Shown here: positions 6,427 to 10,644 of the stretch, piece by piece | Layout of the letters: each line of letters begins with the position of its first letter | Position numbering within the stretch: position 1 is the stretch's first letter | Source: CAYTQK01 sp964439745 | GTDB taxonomy: Bacteria > Desulfobacterota > Desulfobacteria > Desulfobacterales > Desulfosudaceae | Direction of reading: 5' to 3' | Assembly (NCBI GenBank): GCA_964439745.1 | Contig: CAYTQK010000100.1 | Span: 1 to 10,644, forward strand | Length of the DNA: 10,644 nucleotides | Notes under the pieces: generated by a model | Database searches by the model: none | The model's input: only the letters and a program-made list of their open reading frames with translations | What the model was told of the DNA's origin: nothing | Position numbers and translations under genes: made by a program

Positions 6427-6915
6427 TTAGAAGCAACCGCCCCGACCATAACCTGGCTTATATCCCTTCCGGGAAAAGCCGGCGGCATTATCACCGAACT
6501 TCTCCTGCATGGTAAGGCGGTGCTCAAAGCGGGCCTTGTCCAGCTTGGCGGAGATCTCAAAGAGTTCTTTTTCCAGGGCCCGGATTCTGGCCGGATCGGT
6601 TTTTTCGCGGGCGTATTCATTGCTCAGGGCCAGTCGCTTTGCCTGGTACTGATTTCGCAGTTCCTGGGTGGCGGCAAAAAACTTTTCCCTTTCCTGCAGG
6701 AATTGTTCCCGCTCCTCGCCGGCCAGCTTGTTCCAGGCCGGACCGCTGCCATACGGGCCGCATCCCGGCTGGTTGCCATAAGCGCCATGATGTCCGAAGC
6801 CGCCCCCTCCCCGATGATGTCCACCCATGTGGGCAAAGGCCTGCACCGCGAAAACACCGGTAATCAGAACGACCATAACCGTCAGTATCGTTTTTCCGGG
6901 ATGATTTTTGTTCAT
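6427..6915 (-). CDS. zraP: ZraP-like periplasmic stress/metal-binding protein (Spy/CpxP/ZraP superfamily)
   Basis: A 162-aa secreted protein. A signal peptide runs 1-28 (basic start MNKNHPGK, hydrophobic core ILTVMVVLITGVF, cleavage expected after AFA28). The mature N-terminus is His/Gly-rich (HMGGHHRGGGGFGHHG, 29-44) and includes Cys52. A long charged helical region follows (about 60-138), and the tail is Gly-rich (KPGYGRGGCF) with Cys161. E. coli ZraP likewise has metal-binding His/Cys motifs around a helical chaperone core, binds zinc and acts as a periplasmic chaperone and repressor of ZraSR signalling. Here the gene is divergent from a ZraSR-like pair, which supports the assignment. AAAGGAGAGG lies just before the ATG, and a sigma-54 promoter candidate sits about 56 nt upstream of the start. 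The superfamily is well supported; strict orthology with E. coli ZraP is inferred from context. Confidence 0.85.
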   Translation of the reverse strand: MNKNHPGKTILTVMVVLITGVFAVQAFAHMGGHHRGGGGFGHHGAYGNQPGCGPYGSGPAWNKLAGEEREQFLQEREKFFAATQELRNQYQAKRLALSNEYAREKTDPARIRALEKELFEISAKLDKARFEHRLTMQEKFGDNAAGFSRKGYKPGYGRGGCF

Positions 6916-6981
6916 TTTCCTCTCCTTTTGTTATTGCGTTTTATGTGAAGCGCTTTTTTGCGCTGTTTGCAGATTATCTTA

Positions 6982-6997
6982 ATCAACAATCGTGCCA
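6982..6997 (-). promoter_or_regulatory. Sigma-54 (-24/-12) promoter candidate for the zraP-like gene
   Basis: On the minus strand the sequence reads TGGCAC (6997-6992), a 5-nt spacer GATTG, then TTGAT (6986-6982). The consensus is TGGCAC-N5-TTGCA, so the -24 element is perfect, the spacing is exact, and the only important mismatch is the -12 GC read as GA. The predicted transcript start is near 6971, giving a leader of about 56 nt before ATG 6915. The regulator downstream of the divergent kinase is a sigma-54 activator, which makes the site credible. Confidence 0.7.
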
Positions 6998-7078
6998 AAC
7001 AGAAAAACTATTGATATTATTTAAAAAACCAAAAAACCAGCCATTCCCTCCCATTCTGACAAAACAAGAGTGGCTCAG

Positions 7079-7102
7079 TTTTAGCCGGTCCCCCGGTTAA
7101 AA
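7079..7102. promoter_or_regulatory. Palindrome between the divergent promoters, candidate activator site
   Basis: TTTTAGCCGG (7079-7088) and CCGGTTAAAA (7093-7102) form a 10-bp inverted repeat with one G-T pair and a 4-nt centre (TCCC). It lies about 110-130 nt upstream of the predicted zraP start and about 200 nt upstream of the predicted kinase start, a usual distance for the enhancer of an NtrC-type activator. It could equally be a bidirectional terminator-like hairpin, although no gene ends here. Confidence 0.4.
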
Positions 7103-7271
7103 ATTAGTCAGTTTGTGTCCTGCCGTCCCGGCTGGATCCTGGCATAACCTCCTTGCTGCGGCCTGTTCTTTGCCGAGACATGGACGAAAACCCGGTGACC
7201 CCGGCCCGGCCGGCTTTTTCCGGTGATGACGGCCCTGAATTTACAAATTTCTTTGCATCTGTTAGCGTAGC

Positions 7272-7287
7272 TGGTATCTCCATTGCA
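7272..7287 (+). promoter_or_regulatory. Sigma-54 (-24/-12) promoter candidate for the kinase-regulator operon
   Basis: TGGTAT (7272-7277), 5 nt, then TTGCA (7283-7287): GG and GC are separated by exactly 10 nt as sigma-54 requires. The -12 element is perfect, and the -24 element differs at two positions (TGGCAC to TGGTAT). Transcription would start near 7298, leaving a leader of about 33 nt before ATG 7331. That would place the in-frame TTG at 7283 inside the promoter and rule it out as the start codon. Confidence 0.6.
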
Positions 7288-7330
7288 TCCCCTTACAAAA
7301 AACACAATGCCGGGAGATGGTACCGCCGCC

Positions 7331-9082
7331 ATGAAAAAAATCTTATCTTCCACTGGTATTCCGCCCCTGATTCTGATCGGGAGCGTCCTGGTCCTGTTTC
7401 CCATTTTCACCTACATGACCCTCGACCGGATTCACCGGCAGAAAAACCAGAGCATTGCACTGCTGCTGGAAAAAAGCACCGCCTTGATCCGGACCTTTGA
7501 AGCCGGTACCTATACCGGTATGACCCATATGGACTGGAACCGGACTGCCATGAAAAACCTGCTCCGGGAAACCAGTGCCCTGCCGGATATTGTTTACCTG
7601 TTCGTCGTCAAGCGTGACGGCACCATCCTGGTCGATTCCCGGGAAAACGAAACCAACCGGCAATACGACCATAACCTGGACCTGGCCGAAGTGCTGGCTT
7701 CTGAGCGGATTCACTGGCGCATTAAGGAAAACGATCCGGGGCCGAACGTGTTCGAGGTATATAAGGCGTTTACGCCGGTCCGGCAGCTGCGCCGCCCTCC
7801 CCTGCCCGGCCGCATGGCCAGGCATTACCAGATGCACGGCCGGCGTCTGGCCGATCTTTACCGGGATACCGTCATTGTCGTGGGGCTGGACATGACCCCC
7901 ATTGAACAGGCCTATCAGAATGATATCCAGCACAGCATCGTCATGGGAGTGATCCTGGCCCTGATCGGTTTCAGCGGAGTGATCCTGGTCTTCCTGGTCC
8001 AACGCTATACCGCGGCCCGTTCCTCCCTGTCCCGGATGAAAATCTTTTCCGATAACCTGGTGGCCAACATGCCGGTGGGCATGATCGCCATGGATACGCA
8101 CGGCCGGGTGGTTTCGGTCAACCCGGTCACCCGTACTATTTTTGATATCCCCACCGCCGTCCCGCCGGAAGAAATTTCCGCCTGGCTGCCGGCCGAAGTC
8201 GGCCAGCTCTGGCAGATCATCGTCACCAAAACATCCCCTCTTGAAAAAGAAATCCGCCTGGAGGTCCGGGCCGGCCACCCCATGGTCCTGGAGGTCATCG
8301 CCAGTCCTCTCTATGACAGTGAGGGCGCCCCCATGGGCGGCATGATCCTCATCCGGGACAAGACCGAACTGGACCGCCTGCGTACCGAAATGGAATCCAA
8401 CCGGCGATTCGCGGCCATCGGCCGCCTGGCAGCCGGAGTGGCCCATGAAATCCGCAACCCCCTCAGCGCCCTGAAAGGATACGCCGTGGTGTTAAAAGAA
8501 GTGTTCGACAAATCCACGGAAAACTACCGCATCGCCGACATGATTACCCGCGAGGCCGACCGTCTCAACCGGGTGGTCAGTGACATGGGCGAACTGGCCC
8601 GGCCGATCAACCTGACCCGGAAACCGGTCGACCTGTCCACGGTTATACGGGACAGCCTCCAGCTGGTCACCCATGAAACCGATCTCCACAATATCACCGT
8701 AACGACCGAACTGGACCCGGATACGCCGGCGGTGTCCGCCGACGCGGACAAGCTCCGGCAGGTGCTGCTCAATCTCTGTCTCAACGCGGTGCAGGCCATG
8801 CAAAAGGGCGGAACCCTGACCCTGCGGCTGTTCCCGGATCCGGCGGGCGCCGCCGCCATCATCGAGGTGGCCGACACCGGCGAAGGTATTGAACCGGCCA
8901 ACCAGCAGGAAATTTTCGAACCCTATTTTACCACCAAGCAGTCCGGCACCGGCCTGGGCCTGGCCGTGGTGCGAAATATCGTCCAGGCCCATGAGGGCCG
9001 GATCAGGGTGGACAGCCAGCCCGGCCACGGCACGCTGATAGCCCTGACACTGCCATACGAAAACAGGAAGAGACATGAATAA
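7331..9082 (+). CDS. zraS: ZraS-like membrane sensor histidine kinase
   Basis: A 583-aa sensor kinase of the NtrB/ZraS class. A first membrane helix (about 10-30, PPLILIGSVLVLFPIFTYM) and a second (about 203-223, IVMGVILALIGFSGVILVFLV) bracket a periplasmic sensor of about 170 residues. A PAS domain follows (about 235-340). The HisKA H-box is GVAHEIRNPLSALKGY with phospho-acceptor His372. The ATPase domain has N481LCLNAVQ, DTGEGI (Asp515 onward), EPYFTTKQSGTGLGLAVV and a complete C-terminus. ATG 7331 is chosen because it directly precedes MKKILSSTG and the TM helix and lies after the predicted sigma-54 start; GGGAG is 14 nt upstream, a rather wide spacing. It is about 120 residues longer than E. 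coli ZraS (465 aa), consistent with the PAS module. The gene overlaps its response regulator by 8 nt. Zinc or envelope stress as signal is inferred from the neighbouring ZraP-like gene only. Confidence 0.9.
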   Translation: MKKILSSTGIPPLILIGSVLVLFPIFTYMTLDRIHRQKNQSIALLLEKSTALIRTFEAGTYTGMTHMDWNRTAMKNLLRETSALPDIVYLFVVKRDGTILVDSRENETNRQYDHNLDLAEVLASERIHWRIKENDPGPNVFEVYKAFTPVRQLRRPPLPGRMARHYQMHGRRLADLYRDTVIVVGLDMTPIEQAYQNDIQHSIVMGVILALIGFSGVILVFLVQRYTAARSSLSRMKIFSDNLVANMPVGMIAMDTHGRVVSVNPVTRTIFDIPTAVPPEEISAWLPAEVGQLWQIIVTKTSPLEKEIRLEVRAGHPMVLEVIASPLYDSEGAPMGGMILIRDKTELDRLRTEMESNRRFAAIGRLAAGVAHEIRNPLSALKGYAVVLKEVFDKSTENYRIADMITREADRLNRVVSDMGELARPINLTRKPVDLSTVIRDSLQLVTHETDLHNITVTTELDPDTPAVSADADKLRQVLLNLCLNAVQAMQKGGTLTLRLFPDPAGAAAIIEVADTGEGIEPANQQEIFEPYFTTKQSGTGLGLAVVRNIVQAHEGRIRVDSQPGHGTLIALTLPYENRKRHE

Positions 9083-10445
9083 AACGAAAAGCACCATTCT
9101 GATTGTTGATGATGATCCCTCCCACCGCGATATGCTCAAAACCCTGCTGACCCGGTGGGGATATGCTCCGGAGGAGGCCGACGACGGACGGACGGCGGTG
9201 GCGCTGGTGACGGAGAAACCCTATGACCTCATCCTCATGGATGTTCGCATGGTCCATGTCTCCGGGCTGGAGGCGCTGCGGGAGATCAAGGCCATCAACC
9301 CGGCCATTCCCATCATCATCATGACAGCCTATTCCTCGGTGGACAACGCCGTGGATGCCCTGAAAAACGGTGCCTATGATTACCTGACCAAGCCTTTTGA
9401 CTTTGACAAGCTGCGGATCACCATCCGGAACTCCCTGGAACACACCCGGCTGGAAAAGGAAAACGTCCGCCTGAAAGCGGCCCTGGACGAAAATTTCGAT
9501 GCCGGCAATATCATCGGCCGGCACAAAACCATGCAGCGCCTGCTGCAGACGATCTCCCAGGTGGCCGATACCGACGCCACCGTCCTGATCCAGGGCGAGT
9601 CGGGCACCGGCAAGGAACTGGTGGCCGCGGCCATTCACAACAACAGCCGCCGCAAGGACGGACCCTTTATCAAGATCAACTGCGCCGCCATTGCCGAAAC
9701 CCTGCTGGAATCGGAACTGTTCGGCCATGAAAAAGGTGCCTTTACCGGCGCCAACCGCCGCAAGGAAGGAAAGTTCCAGCTGGCCGACCAGGGCAGCATC
9801 CTGCTGGACGAGATCAGCGAGACCTCCACGGCCATGCAGGTCAAGCTGCTGCGGGTTCTCCAGGAAAGGGAGTTCACCCCGGTGGGAGGAGAGCGTTCAA
9901 TCCGGACGGATACCCGCATCATCACGGCCACCAACCGCAACCTGGTCGAGCTGATCGAACAGGGAGACTTCCGGGAGGACCTCTATTACCGGCTCAATGT
10001 CATCACCCTCCGGGTGCCGCCCCTGCGGGAGCGCACCGGTGACGTGCCCCTGCTGGCGCGACATTTTCTGGCACAATTCGCGGAAAAAAACCATCGCTAC
10101 CTCAAGGGCTTCACCCCCGAAGCCATGGATAAACTGATCCATCATGGCTGGCCGGGCAATGTCCGGGAATTGATGAATGCCGTGGAACGGGGGGTTATCC
10201 TGGCGCGGGGCGAGTATATCGGCGCCGGTGAAATCCAGCTGGAACAGGACGCCGCGGGCCGCCCGGCCGGGGATGATGAGACCGGAGTGGCCGCTCCGGG
10301 GGACCAGACGCTGCACGAAGTGGAAAAACTGGCCATCCTGAAAATGATCGAAAAGACCGGCAATAACAAAAGCGAAACCGCCCGCCGGCTGGGTATCTCC
10401 CGACGGACCCTACACCTGAAGCTTAAAGAGTACGGGATGATGTAA
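9075..10445 (+). CDS. zraR: ZraR-like sigma-54-dependent response regulator (NtrC family)
   Basis: A 456-aa transcriptional activator, complete and of the usual length. The receiver (about 6-120) has the acidic pocket DDD 12-14, phospho-acceptor Asp56 in LILMDVRM, Thr84 and Lys106. The AAA+ domain (about 145-380) has Walker A GESGTGKE (174-181), the sigma-54 contact loop GAFTGA (221-226), Walker B ILLDE (242-246) and the WPGNVREL motif (359-366). The Fis-type DNA-binding helix-turn-helix (about 420-456) is NNKSETARRLGISRRTLHLKL. All residues needed for phosphorylation, ATP hydrolysis and sigma-54 engagement are present. AGGAAGAG precedes ATG 9075, which overlaps the kinase stop as ATGAATAA, so the pair is translationally coupled. 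Its likely targets are the two -24/-12 promoters at 6982-6997 and 7272-7287. Confidence 0.93.
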   Translation: MNKTKSTILIVDDDPSHRDMLKTLLTRWGYAPEEADDGRTAVALVTEKPYDLILMDVRMVHVSGLEALREIKAINPAIPIIIMTAYSSVDNAVDALKNGAYDYLTKPFDFDKLRITIRNSLEHTRLEKENVRLKAALDENFDAGNIIGRHKTMQRLLQTISQVADTDATVLIQGESGTGKELVAAAIHNNSRRKDGPFIKINCAAIAETLLESELFGHEKGAFTGANRRKEGKFQLADQGSILLDEISETSTAMQVKLLRVLQEREFTPVGGERSIRTDTRIITATNRNLVELIEQGDFREDLYYRLNVITLRVPPLRERTGDVPLLARHFLAQFAEKNHRYLKGFTPEAMDKLIHHGWPGNVRELMNAVERGVILARGEYIGAGEIQLEQDAAGRPAGDDETGVAAPGDQTLHEVEKLAILKMIEKTGNNKSETARRLGISRRTLHLKLKEYGMM

Positions 10446-10521
10446 CATAAACCATTTTTGGCCGCCCCGGCAAGACAATCCAAACACCACGTCACTTGAA
10501 GCCGGCCAGCTCCGGCGACTG

Positions 10522-10644
10522 ATGGAACGCCGGGAGCAGAAGAAATTTTCCGTGCTGGTGGCCATGAAAAATGTCCGGGTGGCCTATGGTGAAGCGGTCA
10601 TCTTTGACAAGATCAACTGGACCGTCCGCCCGGGCGAGTGCTGG
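10522..10644 (+). CDS. ABC transporter ATP-binding protein, N-terminal fragment (runs off the window)
   Basis: The frame gives MERREQKKFSVLVAMKNVRV, then AYGEAVIFDKINWTVRPGECW, up to the last base. This is the first strand of an ABC ATPase with the A-loop Tyr (AYG) just before the Walker A region, which lies beyond the edge. The INWTVRPGE wording is typical of ModF/PhrA-type soluble ABC proteins, especially the N-terminus of one of their two ATPase domains. No clear ribosome-binding site precedes ATG 10522; GTG 10552, GTG 10558 and ATG 10564 are alternatives, and the frame is open back to 10441 without an earlier usual start codon. It begins 76 nt after the regulator stop. The ABC fold is likely; function and intactness cannot be judged. 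Confidence 0.7.
   Translation, partial: MERREQKKFSVLVAMKNVRVAYGEAVIFDKINWTVRPGECW

Noticed and set aside
7137..7160. TGGCATAACCTCCTTGCT upstream of the kinase as a sigma-54 promoter
   Set aside because: The GG and GC elements are 2 nt too far apart; sigma-54 spacing is strict. The site at 7272-7287 has exact spacing.
7283..7330. TTG 7283 or ATG 7307 as the start of the sensor kinase
   Set aside because: TTG 7283 lies inside the -12 promoter element, and neither has a ribosome-binding site. ATG 7331 gives the normal MKK-plus-TM start.
7153..7500. Plus-strand frame across the zraP-zraS intergenic region and kinase start
   Set aside because: It overlaps the kinase in another frame, crosses both regulatory candidates and has no protein-like pattern.
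1..10644. CRISPR array, tRNA, rRNA, insertion sequence, phage or toxin-antitoxin genes
   Set aside because: No spaced direct repeats, no tRNA- or rRNA-like segments, and no transposase or integrase motif were seen on either strand by eye.

Overview
The window is a GC-rich stretch of bacterial chromosome. It carries a catabolic acyl-CoA gene cluster, a degenerate transporter gene, a few small genes, and a metal/envelope-stress regulatory locus of the ZraP-ZraSR type. AMP-dependent acyl-CoA ligase, propionyl-CoA-carboxylase-type carboxyltransferase, a nitronate monooxygenase-like flavoprotein and a crotonase, next to sigma-54-dependent two-component genes and a TRAP-transporter remnant, suggest a Desulfobacterota (deltaproteobacterial, possibly sulfate-reducing) genome. 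That taxonomic call is inference; no rRNA or marker gene is present.

Region 1 (1-4876, + strand) is a tight co-directional set: the 3' part of an acyl-CoA synthetase, a carboxyltransferase, an FMN-dependent NMO/FabK-like enzyme, and an enoyl-CoA hydratase/isomerase-family protein that overlaps the previous gene by 8 nt. They probably activate an organic acid to its CoA ester and then process it, but the substrate cannot be read from the sequence. Two of these enzymes depart from their families at catalytic positions. The crotonase lacks both classical hydratase glutamates but keeps an aspartate used by isomerases and dehalogenases. The carboxyltransferase has altered first-oxyanion-hole and substrate-specificity residues. 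No biotin carboxylase or biotin carrier gene is present in the window.

Region 2 (4877-6056) starts with a broken dctP-like gene, the periplasmic binding protein of a TRAP carboxylate transporter. Its signal peptide and first lobe remain but are split by a frameshift, and the rest is gone. A small minus-strand gene with a SpoIIAA/STAS-like look converges on it, followed by an AT-richer gap of about 320 nt.

Region 3 (6057-10445) is the ZraP-ZraSR-like locus. On the minus strand, a periplasmic His/Gly-rich ZraP-like protein is followed, after a strong hairpin, by a small membrane protein. On the plus strand, a membrane sensor kinase (TM-periplasmic-TM-PAS-HisKA-HATPase) overlaps a sigma-54 response regulator (receiver-AAA+-Fis HTH) by 8 nt. 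The 415-nt divergent intergenic region holds two correctly spaced -24/-12 (sigma-54) promoter candidates, one facing each way, with a 10-bp palindrome between them. This suggests that the regulator controls zraP and its own operon.

Region 4 (10446-10644) is the beginning of an ABC-transporter ATP-binding domain, cut off by the window edge. It resembles the ModF-type family.
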